NCBI RefSeq assembly: GCF_013114835.1
Contig: NZ_JAAVLW010000005.1
Location: 62,001 to 126,000, forward strand
Reading direction: 5' to 3'
DNA: 64,000 bases
Source: Bradyrhizobium archetypum
Lineage (GTDB): Bacteria; Pseudomonadota; Alphaproteobacteria; Rhizobiales; Xanthobacteraceae
Every line of letters starts with the position of its first letter. Position 1 is the first letter of the stretch. Shown here in pieces: positions 1 through 8,638 of the stretch. Under the pieces are notes generated by a model. That model made no database searches. It was not told the origin of the DNA and worked only from the letters and a program-made list of their open reading frames with translations. The translations under genes were made by a program, and so were the position numbers.

Positions 1-935
1 GACAGCGGTGGGACGCGGATCGGCACCACCGACAGCCGGTGGTAGAGGTCCTCGCGGAAGCGCCCTTCCGAGATCTCCTCCTCCAGATTGCGCGCCGTCG
101 AGGAGATGATGCGGACGTCGACATGGATCTTGGCCGTGCCGCCCGAGCGCTGGAAGGTCTGATCGACCAGCACGCGCAGAATTTTGTTCTGGGTTTCACG
201 CGGCATGTCGGCGATTTCGTCGATGAATAGCGTGCCGCCGTGCGCCTCTTCCAGTGCACCGGGCTTGCGCGGGTGCTCGCCGTTGGTCTGCTCGATACCG
301 AACAGCTCGACTTCCATCCGCTCCGGCGTGATTGCCGCGGCGTTGATGACGACGAATGGCCCTTCTGCACGGCTTGATGCATTGTGCAGGGTACGCGCGA
401 CCAGTTCCTTGCCCGAACCGGACGGACCGACGATCAGGATACGGCTGTTGGCCTTTGCGGCCCGATCGATGGTCTGGCGCAACTGGTTCATACAGGCCGA
501 GCGTCCGGTGAGAACGCTCGCGGTGGGAGCCAGTTGCTTGAGCTCTTTCACTTCGCGCTTGAGGCGCGAGTTCTCCAGCGCCCGCGTCGCCACCAGGATC
601 AGCCGGTCGGATTTGAACGGCTTTTCGATGAAGTCATAGGCACCGCGTTTGATCGCGGCCACGGCGGTCTCGATGTTGCCGTGACCGGAGATCATCACCA
701 CGGGAACGTCGGCGTGCTCCTTCTTGATCTGCTCGAGCAATTGCAGGCCGTCGAGCTTGGAGCCTTGCAGCCAGATGTCGAGAAACACCAGATGCGGGCG
801 GCGGCTGGAGATCTCCGCCAGCGCCGAATCGCTGTCGCGCGCGGTACGCGTGTTGAAGCCTTCGTCCTCCAGGATGCCCGCAACGAGGTCACGAATATCA
901 GCTTCATCGTCGACAATCAGAATGTCACTTGCCAT
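1..935 (-). CDS. ntrX: NtrX, response regulator of the NtrYX two-component system (3' end missing)
   Basis: This is the receiver partner of the NtrY kinase encoded just upstream on the same strand. The ATG is at 935, 17 bases after the ntrY stop. Translation starts MASDILIVDDEADIRDLV; the phosphoacceptor is Asp53 in LVFLDIWLQG, with the conserved Lys in IEKPF. An AAA+ domain follows, with Walker A GPSGSGKE and Walker B GGTLFIDEIAD. The GAFTGA loop that sigma-54 activators use is absent: that stretch reads GIEQTNGEHPRKPGALEEA. This is also known in other alphaproteobacterial NtrX proteins. The coding region runs off the left edge, so the rest of the AAA+ domain and the Fis-type DNA-binding domain are not seen. 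Identification is firm from sequence and operon context. Confidence 0.95.
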   Translation of the reverse strand, partial: MASDILIVDDEADIRDLVAGILEDEGFNTRTARDSDSALAEISSRRPHLVFLDIWLQGSKLDGLQLLEQIKKEHADVPVVMISGHGNIETAVAAIKRGAYDFIEKPFKSDRLILVATRALENSRLKREVKELKQLAPTASVLTGRSACMNQLRQTIDRAAKANSRILIVGPSGSGKELVARTLHNASSRAEGPFVVINAAAITPERMEVELFGIEQTNGEHPRKPGALEEAHGGTLFIDEIADMPRETQNKILRVLVDQTFQRSGGTAKIHVDVRIISSTARNLEEEISEGRFREDLYHRLSVVPIRVPPL

Positions 936-952
936 GGGTTACACCTGTCTTG

Positions 953-3340
953 TCAGTTGCCCGTTGCGGCTTCGGTTTTTGTTTCATGATTGGTCGCGGA
1001 TGCCGCCTCATTGGTTTCGCTGGACGACCCTTTTGATTCATTGCGCGGTTGATTTGCTTCCGCAGACGGCTGCTTCGCATGGCCGGAGACGGCGAACCGC
1101 AACCGCATCCAGGCGCCGCGCTGCCCGGGCCGGAAATCGGAGGCGTCCTTGAGTTCGATGCGGCCGCCATGGTCTTCCAGCACGCGGCCGACGATGGCGA
1201 GCCCAAGCCCGGTGCCCTTCTGCCGTGTCGTCACATAGGGCTCCAGCAATCGCGCACGGCTTACCTTGGGCAGGCCGATACCGTTGTCGATGACATCGAT
1301 CACGATGTCGTCGTTCTCCCGCGCGGCAATGACGTCAATGCGTCCCTTGCCGAGCTCTTCCGGCGGCACCTGCTCGATCGCCTCCGTCGCATTCTTGATG
1401 ATGTTGGTCAGCGCCTGCGAGATCAGCCGACGGTCGAACTGCGCGCGCATCGGGTCCTGCTTAATATCGGCCTCGATATCGAGATCGGGATGCCCGACCT
1501 TCATCAGGAATACCGCCTGCCGCACGGTGTCGGCGACGTCCTCGCCTTCCATGACCGGCTTTGGCATCCGCGCGAAGCGGGAGAATTCATCGACCATCCG
1601 CCTGATGTCGTCGACCTGTCGCACGATGGTTTCGGTACATTGTTCGAAGATATTCTTGTCTTCGGTGATGACCTTGCCGAATTTGCGGCGGATGCGTTCG
1701 GCCGAGAGCTGGATCGGCGTCAGCGGGTTCTTGATTTCATGGGCAATGCGGCGCGCGACGTCACCCCACGCCGAGGTACGCTGCGCGGAGACGAGCTCGG
1801 TGATATCGTCGAGCGTGATGATGTAGCTGTCGCGCGACTGGCTGGTCTGCTCGGCGCTGACGCGGACCGACAGGTTGCGCTCATGGCCGTCGCGCATGAT
1901 GGTGATCTGGCCCTGCACCAGGCGCTGTGTCCCCTCGCGCGCGGTCTTCATCATGTCGTCGAGCTCGGGCAGAACGTCCGACAGCGGATGGTCCAGCGTC
2001 TCCGATTCGGCATGGCCGATGAGTTTCTCGGCCGAGCGGTTCAGGATGCCGACGCTGCCCGAAGCATCGACGCCGATGATGCCGGCGCTGGCCGACGACA
2101 GCACGGCTTCGATGAAGCGCCGGCGGCTGTCGATCAGGTCCGAGGCGTTCACCAGTTCGTCGCGCTGGGTGCGCAATTCGGCCGTCATCTTGTTGAAGGT
2201 CTCGCCGAGCTGCGCGAGATCGCCTTCGGACTTGTGCACCGGCACCTGGACATGCAGATCGCCGGTCGAGACGATATTGGCAGCGCTCATCAAATTGCGG
2301 ATCGGCGACACCAGCCAGTTGGCAAAATTCAACCCGATCAGCACCGATGCCATCAGAATGGTCAGCGCGATCACGGCGAACATCAGCGCGAAAGCCACCT
2401 GAATGCCGAGCCGGCGGGATTCGATCTGGGCATATTCGGCGACGCTGGCCTCAGTCTGCTTCAGTTGGCTGATCACGCGCGGATCGAGCAGCCGCGCGAC
2501 GTACAGGAAAGTATTGTCAAAGGCGCGCAACCGGATCACCGCGGCCACATAATTGGCCTCGGGGAAAACCGCGATTGCCGGCTCTTCCTCATTGACGTTA
2601 TTGAGAAAGTCCTGCGGCGGCGTCGTGAATTCCTGTTGGATGCCGGTCTTCGCCGTCACCAGGATGTTGCCGTCCTTGTCGACCAGCATTGCTGCTGGCA
2701 GGTTTCGCGCGACCGCATTTGCGGTCAGCAGTTCCAGAAACGATCGGCGGTCCTGGTCGAACAAGGGCCGGGCACGGGCAATATCGTTGGCCATGCCCAA
2801 GATGTCGCCACGGATAAGCTTCGCGTGCTCCTGCATGTAAGCGCGGGCAACGGTCAGCGAGTTCTGCATCACTTCGCGCGTCGGGCCGGAGAACAGCCGG
2901 TCCAGGCCACGGTCAATGGTCACGTTGGCGACGATCGCGACCAGCACCGCCGGCAGCACGGCGATGATGGAGAACAGGCTGACGATCTGGACGTGCAGCC
3001 TGGCCGCGGCCCGGCCACGCCGCCGCGCCTGGATCACCAGCCAGACTTCGCGGATAATGATGCCGACCAGCAGCAGAATAGTCGCCGCATTGATCAGCAG
3101 GAACGAATAGACAACGTTGCGGGTCGGCTCGATCGGCGTCAGGCCGCTCAGCACCATGAAGGTCAGAAATGCCGATAGCAGCGCGATGGCGACCGCAAAC
3201 GGCGCCACCCACTTCCGCAGGATCCCTCCTCCGGATTCCGTAAGCGACGGATTGAATGATGGTGCCGAGGTCTCTGCGGTGGTCATTCCGGCAATCGGTG
3301 GGCTGAAAGGGCTTAGGCCGCCTGTCGCGGACTGATGCAT
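953..3340 (-). CDS. ntrY: NtrY, membrane-bound nitrogen-regulation sensor histidine kinase
   Basis: This 795-residue kinase phosphorylates NtrX. Hydrophobic helices lie near residues 44-66, 76-104 and 118-142. An extracytoplasmic sensing loop follows (about 145-312), then a further helix near 313-338, a HAMP linker, a PAS domain (about 405-515), and a HisKA domain with His534 in RRIAHEIKNPLTP. The ATPase domain shows NIIKNATEAIE (N box), DNGIGLP (G1) and GTGLGLAIVGR (G2). The C-terminus is a low-complexity, Ser/Glu/Asn-rich tail. The start at 3340 gives MHQSATGG; an in-frame ATG at residue 19 (MTTAETS) is an alternative. In related genomes ntrY follows ntrC directly, but here about 10.4 kb separates them, so ntrYX must have its own promoter in the 3341-3480 region. 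Confidence 0.95.
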   Translation of the reverse strand: MHQSATGGLSPFSPPIAGMTTAETSAPSFNPSLTESGGGILRKWVAPFAVAIALLSAFLTFMVLSGLTPIEPTRNVVYSFLLINAATILLLVGIIIREVWLVIQARRRGRAAARLHVQIVSLFSIIAVLPAVLVAIVANVTIDRGLDRLFSGPTREVMQNSLTVARAYMQEHAKLIRGDILGMANDIARARPLFDQDRRSFLELLTANAVARNLPAAMLVDKDGNILVTAKTGIQQEFTTPPQDFLNNVNEEEPAIAVFPEANYVAAVIRLRAFDNTFLYVARLLDPRVISQLKQTEASVAEYAQIESRRLGIQVAFALMFAVIALTILMASVLIGLNFANWLVSPIRNLMSAANIVSTGDLHVQVPVHKSEGDLAQLGETFNKMTAELRTQRDELVNASDLIDSRRRFIEAVLSSASAGIIGVDASGSVGILNRSAEKLIGHAESETLDHPLSDVLPELDDMMKTAREGTQRLVQGQITIMRDGHERNLSVRVSAEQTSQSRDSYIITLDDITELVSAQRTSAWGDVARRIAHEIKNPLTPIQLSAERIRRKFGKVITEDKNIFEQCTETIVRQVDDIRRMVDEFSRFARMPKPVMEGEDVADTVRQAVFLMKVGHPDLDIEADIKQDPMRAQFDRRLISQALTNIIKNATEAIEQVPPEELGKGRIDVIAARENDDIVIDVIDNGIGLPKVSRARLLEPYVTTRQKGTGLGLAIVGRVLEDHGGRIELKDASDFRPGQRGAWMRLRFAVSGHAKQPSAEANQPRNESKGSSSETNEAASATNHETKTEAATGN

Positions 3341-3377
3341 TCATATCACAATGTTGCCGAAATGCGGCATCAGTAAG

Positions 3378-3407
3378 ATGCTCGTGATATCAGTAGCTTA
3401 CGAGCAT
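3378..3407. promoter_or_regulatory. Inverted repeat in the ntrY upstream region
   Basis: ATGCTCGT at 3378-3385 is repeated in reverse complement as ACGAGCAT at 3400-3407, with a 14-base spacer, 38 bases upstream of the ntrY start. It could be a regulator site for ntrYX or a weak hairpin. Only the symmetry is seen; no binding protein can be named. Confidence 0.3.
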
Positions 3408-3600
3408 TCTTTTCAGGCAAGTGGTAAAATTGCCAAAACACCGAATCGCGATGCGGTCTTTCCCTAATCAATTCGCCGCAACGTGACGACATCGGGGAAG
3501 CTGCTTTGTCGCAAAATCGGACAAGGCATGGGGGATTCGGGAAAGACGCCCAAGCTGTCCTGCGTCAGAAACGTGGACCAACATTCAAACCCGAGGTCCC

Positions 3601-4509
3601 ATCCTGCCCAAGTTCCGGCGCGGCCCTGCCAGCCCTGCATCCATCGTTGCCGCTCTGAAGCAGGTAGCTGGTCTTCCGCCAAAGGCACGTGCCAGCTTTG
3701 CCAGGGGTCGATGCGTTCGCGGCACCTATGCCCCATCCGATCAGGCCAAGGAGATCACGAAGTCCCGAAGCTTCACCAAGCCGTCCCGTGTGTTGGCGCG
3801 CTTCTCGGTGGAAGGGGGCTTCGGCACCAACGACACGTTGCTGCGTGGCTTCAGCTTCGGGCTCGGGAGCGATGGCCAGCGCTCGGAAGTGTGCACACAG
3901 AGCGCCCCGGTTCATTTCGCGAGGACGCTTGACCAGATGTTGGGCTTCCTCCGAGCGCGCATTCCAGCACCCGACGGCAAGGCGGACGTGGAAACGGTCG
4001 AGGCATTCTCAGTAGCCAATCCCGAGACGCTGCATCAGGCAAGCTACATGGCCGCGCATCCGCCTCCCGCAAGCTTTGCCTGCACAACCTATTGGGGCGT
4101 GCACGCGTTTCCCGCCACGAATTCAAGGGGCGAGACCAGATTCATCAAGTTCAAGGTCACGCCAGTTAGCGAACAGGCGACGGAGCCCAAGGTCAGCGTA
4201 CAGCCTGCCGAGCTGCTGCACGATCTCGAAACCCGGATCGCGGCTCGCGATATCAGGTTCAGCGTAATGGCGCTGCTGGATCGTCCCGGTGACCCCGTCA
4301 TGGACGTGACCATCCGATGGCCGGATGAGGACGAGCGCGAAGCAGTGCGGCTCGGAACCATCGTCATCACCGGTGTTGAACCAAACGGTGCGAGCGACGA
4401 GCCCGTCTTCAATCCGGCAACTCTGGCCGAAGGCATCGGTCATCCGCCGGACAAGATGTTTGCGGCCCGCTGCGCCGCCTACACCATCTCGCAGACCACG
4501 CGTCGCTGA
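3601..4509 (+). pseudogene. Catalase-like heme peroxidase (SrpA/KatA-related family), 5'-decayed
   Basis: From about 3601 one frame reads ILPKFRRGPASPASIV, then RCVRGTYAPSDQAKEITK, then VLARFSVEGGFG and on to MFAARCAAYTISQTTRR. This matches the small catalase-related peroxidases of about 330-350 residues that normally carry a signal peptide. The frame is open from the stop at 3484-3486, but contains no ATG, GTG or TTG before the GTG at 3790, which lies inside the conserved barrel. No signal peptide is visible. The heme-distal His expected in the HA[KR]G motif reads FARG here (ARASFARGRC). The proximal Tyr region (RCAAY) remains. I infer a gene that lost its 5' end and catalytic residue. A GTG-initiated 239-residue fragment at 3790-4509 is the only conventional ORF, and it would not be an active peroxidase. 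Confidence 0.7.
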
Positions 4510-4536
4510 GCGGAGGAGGCTGCTGCCGTGCTCCGA

Positions 4537-5529
4537 TCACGTTGCGCTTTCCGGCGCGCCCAGCATTTCGCGACGCCACACTCCCGGGCTGACGCCGATC
4601 ACGGAGGTAAACACCCGCGTAAAGTGGCTCTGATTGGCGAACCCCGCCGCCACCGCAATTTCCGACAGCGGCAGGTCGCGAACGGTCATAAGCTGCCTGG
4701 CCGCCTTCACACGCTGGCGAAGCAGCCACTGGTGTGGCGGCAGGCCGGTGGAGATACGAAAGGCGCGCGAGAAGTGGCTGACCGAGAGATCGAATTCAGC
4801 CGCGATCTGTTGCAAGGAAAGTGTCCCGCCGAGGTCGGCCTCCAGTCTTTCGCACGCGCGCTTGACCTGCCACGGCGCAAGGCCGCCGCGGGCCAGCTCG
4901 GTATTGCGCCGCAGTCCGCCATAGGTCTGGGCAACGTGCGCGGTCAGCGCGAGCATCATGTGATCGATGAAAAGCTGGTTCGCCTCGGACGGCCGCCGCA
5001 ATCCTTCCAGGAACGAGGCGCCGATATGACGGACGACCGTGTCGTCGTGGCCGACGCCGAGATCACACGCAAGATCGCCAATGCGCGGCGCGCCGGACTG
5101 TTCAGCGATGCGGTCGAGCGCCGAGCGTGGGAGATGGAAAAACAGGGAATGAAACGGCTTGTCGATCACATAGCGCGGATCGCATTTGAGATCGTACAGA
5201 TAGGTTGCGCCGGCCCGGACATCTCTCTTCATGATGCACTTGCCGCGCTCCCAAAGCTCGCAGTCCGGATAATCGTGAAGCTTCAGACTGACGAGAAAGG
5301 CGTCCTCCGGTGTCAGCGAGCCGGAAAGGCCGGGTACCGGGCTATCATCACGCGTTTCGGTGACCGCAAGTTCAACGCCGCGCAGTGAACGCGTGACCAG
5401 CGACGGCGGCGCATCCTTCAGGTGCAGGAATCGCCCGAGCCTCGCGCCGAAGGCTCCCACCTGTGCCATATGCGTTATCTCACTTTTAAAGTTGGAAGGG
5501 CTGGTCATCGCGGCGTCAGCGAGATGCAT
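4537..5529 (-). CDS. AraC-family transcriptional regulator
   Basis: The protein has 330 residues with a C-terminal AraC double helix-turn-helix (last ~100 residues), seen in LSLQQIAAEFDLSVSHFSRA and LPLSEIAVAAGFANQSHFTR followed by the typical GVSPGVWRR end. The N-terminal ~220 residues are a poorly conserved effector or oligomerisation domain. It ends 27 bases after the catalase-like remnant, tail to tail with it. The next gene to its right is another AraC regulator on the opposite strand. The start is uncertain: ATG 5529, MTSPSN at residue 8 and MAQVGAFG at residue 22 are all in frame, and none has a strong ribosome site. The target is unknown. Confidence 0.85.
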   Translation of the reverse strand: MHLADAAMTSPSNFKSEITHMAQVGAFGARLGRFLHLKDAPPSLVTRSLRGVELAVTETRDDSPVPGLSGSLTPEDAFLVSLKLHDYPDCELWERGKCIMKRDVRAGATYLYDLKCDPRYVIDKPFHSLFFHLPRSALDRIAEQSGAPRIGDLACDLGVGHDDTVVRHIGASFLEGLRRPSEANQLFIDHMMLALTAHVAQTYGGLRRNTELARGGLAPWQVKRACERLEADLGGTLSLQQIAAEFDLSVSHFSRAFRISTGLPPHQWLLRQRVKAARQLMTVRDLPLSEIAVAAGFANQSHFTRVFTSVIGVSPGVWRREMLGAPESAT

Positions 5530-5873
5530 GCATATTATCTGCTTTCGGAGCGCGGCCGTCTACGACGTTTGGCCGAGGCCGCTATCACACCAGTTTTATG
5601 ACACAAAGCCCGGCGGCCTTGGATGGAAGCGCTGTTGTCCATCCGCAACACTGCGGCCCAAGTGCACGCAATGGTAGAACCCGATTGCCTCATTCGACAG
5701 CAGAGGCCGCCCCTGCGCAACCATTGAGCGGCTATGGTCACAAACGCTTGATGGCCGCTTTCAGCAAGATCAGGCAAAGCACCGCCGCTTTGGGAAAGAC
5801 CCCGTAATTTTGCACGCCTAGAACGCGCGCCGAACGCTCGATCAAAATGCTTCTCAACGGCGAGGACAGGTCC
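5530..5873. other. Divergent intergenic region between two AraC genes
   Basis: About 340 bases separate the two divergent AraC genes. I see no convincing small ORF, RNA gene or strong hairpin. It presumably holds both promoters and the regulators' own binding sites, but I cannot point to specific boxes. Confidence 0.4.
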
Positions 5874-6827
5874 ATGAGCTGCCAGCCCATGCGCGATCTT
5901 TCGCGACAGAGTCAGCCAGACACTCCCGCAACACCCCGACACGATTTGCCGATCACCGAGCCACGCCCTGCCGACATGGAGATGGCACGCGTGCTCAAGA
6001 CGAAGCCCGTCAGCATGGCATCGGACCCCACCAGCGGTTCAATCACCTTCTGGAGGCACGATCCCCTGCACGACGTCGTCGCGCCTATGGCCGATCACGT
6101 CATCATGGCTTTCCCCGCCGAGCCAGTGCGGTTCGAGCGTCGCGAGGGGAAAGCCTTTGTGAGTGGAATGACTCGTCCCGGGACCGTGACGGTGATCCCT
6201 GCGGGTTCAACCTCGCGATGGGACATCTACCAGCCATTGAGTGTCGTTCAGCTCTACCTTCCGGAGACAACGCTCAAGCGCGTTGCCCACGAAGCCGGCA
6301 CAACCGCTCCCGGCGACCTCGTGGAGCGAACGGCGCATCCCGACCCAATTACATCCCGTTTGCTACTGAGCGCGGCCGACGCCCTGGAAGGCAGCGCAGC
6401 TCTCGATGCGCTGTTCAGGCACCAACTGACGGACCTTCTGGCTACGCGCCTGCTCGCGGCGCACGCCGGCTCGCCTGCAACGTTCGAGCTGGCCATCGGT
6501 GGGCTGTCGCCCAAGGTGCTCCGACGCGCCATCGAATGCCTGCGTTCGGACAGTGATACGGACGTCTCGCTGGCGGCGTTGGCGTCCGATGCCGGTCTGT
6601 CGCGCTTCCACTTCTGTCGCGCCTTCAAGGAAAGCACCGGGTTGTCGCCGCATGCCTGGCTGCGGCAGCACCGGCTCGAGCAGGCCATGAAAATGCTGCG
6701 CGACACCGACGTGTCGGTTGTCTCGGTCGCAGCCGCACTCGGCTATTCCTCCCAGACCGCCTTCGCTGCGGCGTTCCGAAAGCTGACCGGTGAAACGCCG
6801 AGCGATTGGCGAAGACGCATGCGGTAA
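5874..6827 (+). CDS. AraC-family transcriptional regulator
   Basis: The protein has 317 residues from ATG 5874, which has GAGGACAGG upstream; an ATG at 5847 adds nine residues with no ribosome site. The C-terminal ~100 residues are the AraC domain (VSLAALASDAGLSRFHFCRA, then VSVAAALGYSSQTAFAAAF, ending TGETPSDWRRRMR). The N-terminal part (HDPLHDVVAPMADHVIM and onward) resembles cupin-like AraC regulators that control a neighbouring oxidoreductase or hydrolase. The short-chain dehydrogenase starts 103 bases downstream on the same strand and is the likely target. Two degenerate copies of this protein's C-terminal end lie at 7598-7740 and 8060-8098, so the cassette appears to have been duplicated. 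Confidence 0.88.
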   Translation: MSCQPMRDLSRQSQPDTPATPRHDLPITEPRPADMEMARVLKTKPVSMASDPTSGSITFWRHDPLHDVVAPMADHVIMAFPAEPVRFERREGKAFVSGMTRPGTVTVIPAGSTSRWDIYQPLSVVQLYLPETTLKRVAHEAGTTAPGDLVERTAHPDPITSRLLLSAADALEGSAALDALFRHQLTDLLATRLLAAHAGSPATFELAIGGLSPKVLRRAIECLRSDSDTDVSLAALASDAGLSRFHFCRAFKESTGLSPHAWLRQHRLEQAMKMLRDTDVSVVSVAAALGYSSQTAFAAAFRKLTGETPSDWRRRMR

Positions 6828-6929
6828 ACATCTTCTTCGCCTGCGGAGAAGCAATGTTTCCCGGCAACGGATTATTTCGGCAACGATGCCATAACCGATC
6901 TCAAGTGCAGCATCGAAAGGAAACAGGAG

Positions 6930-7592
6930 ATGAAGACATTTCTCAGCATCGGAACGGGCCCGGGGATTGGTTTCGCGACCGCCGAACGCTTTGCCAAGGA
7001 AGGTTTCCAGGTGGTATTGGCTGCTCGAAGCATCGCCAAGACGCAAGAGCTGGCCGAAAGGCTAACAAAAAGCGGATACAAGGCCATCGCTCGCAAAGGG
7101 GACTCAAGCGACCCGAAGAGCGTCGCGGAACTGGTCGCTGAAGTTCAGGAGCAGCACGGCTCAATCGACGTCTTGCACTACAACGCCGCATCCACGCGCA
7201 AGGCGACACTATCCGAACAGCCGCGCGACAGCTTCAACAGTGATCTCGCCGTGAACATCGGAGGAGCGCTTGTCGCCGCTCAGGCTGTCGCTCCGAAGAT
7301 GGAAGAGCAAAAGTCCGGTGCGATCCTGCTGACGGGAGGTGGCTTCGCGCTCGCACCCAGCCCGGACTATCTTTCGATCAGCATCGGCAAGGCCGGCATT
7401 CGCGCCTTGGCTCACGGACTTTTCGAGCCGTTCCGGGAAAAGGGAATTCACGTCGCGACAGTGACGGTCTGCACCTTTGTTTCTCCGGGATCGGAGGAGG
7501 CCTCATCGGTCGCCGAACACTTCTGGCATCTGTATAGCCAGCCGAAGGACTCCTGGACCGCCGAAACGAACTACGCCCCCGCGAGCACCTGA
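6930..7592 (+). CDS. Short-chain dehydrogenase/reductase (SDR)
   Basis: A 220-residue Rossmann protein starting at ATG 6930 behind GGAAACAGGAG. The nucleotide-binding motif is GTGPGIG at residues 8-14, an acidic/basic cofactor region AARS follows beta 2, and YNAA stands where NNAG is usual. The catalytic Tyr-x-x-x-Lys is not canonical: the segment is PDYLSISIGKAGIRAL, with Tyr and Lys seven apart, as in some divergent SDR groups. The substrate is unknown and activity is uncertain for this reason. It follows the AraC gene on the same strand and is followed by AraC fragments. Confidence 0.8.
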   Translation: MKTFLSIGTGPGIGFATAERFAKEGFQVVLAARSIAKTQELAERLTKSGYKAIARKGDSSDPKSVAELVAEVQEQHGSIDVLHYNAASTRKATLSEQPRDSFNSDLAVNIGGALVAAQAVAPKMEEQKSGAILLTGGGFALAPSPDYLSISIGKAGIRALAHGLFEPFREKGIHVATVTVCTFVSPGSEEASSVAEHFWHLYSQPKDSWTAETNYAPAST

Positions 7593-7597
7593 TAACA

Positions 7598-7740
7598 GGG
7601 AGGCGACGAACATGCTGCACGATGCCGGCAAATCGCTCGTCTCGATTGCGGCCGCATTTGGTTCGTCGCAGACCGCTTTCGCTACGGCATTCGGAAAGCT
7701 GACCGGCGAAAGAGAGGGATTGGCAGAGCGCAACCGTTAA
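7598..7740 (+). pseudogene. Remnant of an AraC C-terminal helix-turn-helix (copy 1)
   Basis: Reading from ATG 7611 gives MLHDAGKSLVSIAAAFGSSQ then TAFATAFGKLTGE. This closely matches the C-terminal segment of the intact AraC protein ending at 6827 (MLRDTDVSVVSVAAALGYSS, TAFAAAFRKLTGE). One codon is missing (GYSSQ becomes GSSQ). After TGE a frameshift turns the PSDWRRRMR end into REGLAERNR, although the DNA still resembles the intact gene (gattggc...cgcaaccg). The rest of the gene is gone. It is most likely the tail of a duplicated araC gene. Confidence 0.75.
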
Positions 7741-7840
7741 CAGCAATCGCTCTACAGGTACCGCAATCGCGCTGGCGCAGCCGCAACTCTTATCCGCTAG
7801 ATCATCACCGTTCCCACATCCAACTGGATGGAGAGAAAAG

Positions 7841-8098
7841 ATGATTTGGAAAAGCATCGTCGGTCTCGGTGTGATCGCACCGGCTTCTGCGCGCTGGTCA
7901 GCGATGTCTGGTTTTGCCAGTAAGACGGCTGAGACGGTCTCTGACTTCGCCAGCGTCGTTCACAATCTGCTCATGGACGTACGCGATTGCTACCGGCCCG
8001 AACTGCACTACATGCGCGGCCCCGGCCCGAAATGGCGCGCCAAGCATCAGCCTTGGCTGGGATCTGCCCCAAGCGATTGGCGCGGGCGCATGCATTAG
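7841..8098 (+). pseudogene. Small ORF ending in a second AraC C-terminal remnant (copy 2)
   Basis: An 85-residue ORF begins MIWKSIVGLGVIAPASA, like the start of an exported protein, with GGAGAGAAAAG before its ATG. It ends APSDWRGRMH, matching the TPSDWRRRMR end of the intact AraC gene (best match 8060-8098). The middle is not recognised. The DNA after the stop (8099-8215: CAGCAATAGCTCGCTAGG..., then an ATGACCTGG start) resembles the DNA after copy 1 (7741-7860: CAGCAATCGCTC..., then an ATGATTTGG start). The ORF therefore looks like a fusion of a second gene's start with a second AraC tail, not a real gene. Confidence 0.55.
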
Positions 8099-8195
8099 CA
8101 GCAATAGCTCGCTAGGTACGGCAATCGCGCTGGGGCAGCGGCCGACCCGATCAGTTAGACATCGCCTGTCCAAACCCAAACGACGGAGACATACA

Positions 8196-8480
8196 ATGAC
8201 CTGGAGGAACTTCGTCAACCGGCTGGAAATCACATCACGGCGCAGAGGTCTCGCGACAGCAGTCGTGTACGGACTTTCGCTAGCCGTTCGCTTCACTTCA
8301 GCAGCGGGGGAGGAGGTGGAGATTCCGGCGCCGTCCGTGCAAAGGACCAAACCGATAATGTCAATCATGACTGCGGTCAGCCCCCGGCTGTCCTACGAGG
8401 ACTGGGCCCCGAACGCGCAGCCGAAGGTTTTCCGCCCCGGCTGGCCTCTGGGTTCGGCTGGCTGCCGCATCGGCATGTGA
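8196..8480 (+). pseudogene. Chimeric remnant: exported-protein leader joined to an alpha/beta-hydrolase N-terminus
   Basis: From ATG 8196 (GGAGACATACA upstream) the frame reads MTWRNFVNRLEITSRRRG, a hydrophobic stretch ATAVVYGLSLAV, then EEVEIPAPSV. This resembles the leader of exported MsrA-type proteins of Bradyrhizobium, though from memory only. After MSIMTAV it continues LSYEDWAPNAQPKVFRPGWP, which resembles the first strands of haloperoxidase-type alpha/beta hydrolases (YKDWG...PVVFxHGWPL), with the oxyanion HGWP changed to PGWP. It stops at 8480, far short of a hydrolase's ~270 residues. I read it as a deletion or recombination scar. Confidence 0.5.
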
Positions 8481-8638
8481 GCCGTCGATGCCGCGGCTGT
8501 CGATACAGCACTGCCTCCGTCCGTAAGGATTGAGATTTTTCGTTTCACCTCTTCGTGTCGTCATCGAGCGCTGCCCTCAACGAGATCAGCGAGCGGTAGC
8601 GCGCGGACTTTTGGAAGTCCAACCACAGGAGCAAACAC

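Noticed and set aside
1049..3178. 709-codon open frame on the plus strand across ntrY
   Set aside because: It is the antisense shadow of ntrY. GC-rich genes give long open frames on the other strand; the translation is rich in Arg, His and Gln with no domain.
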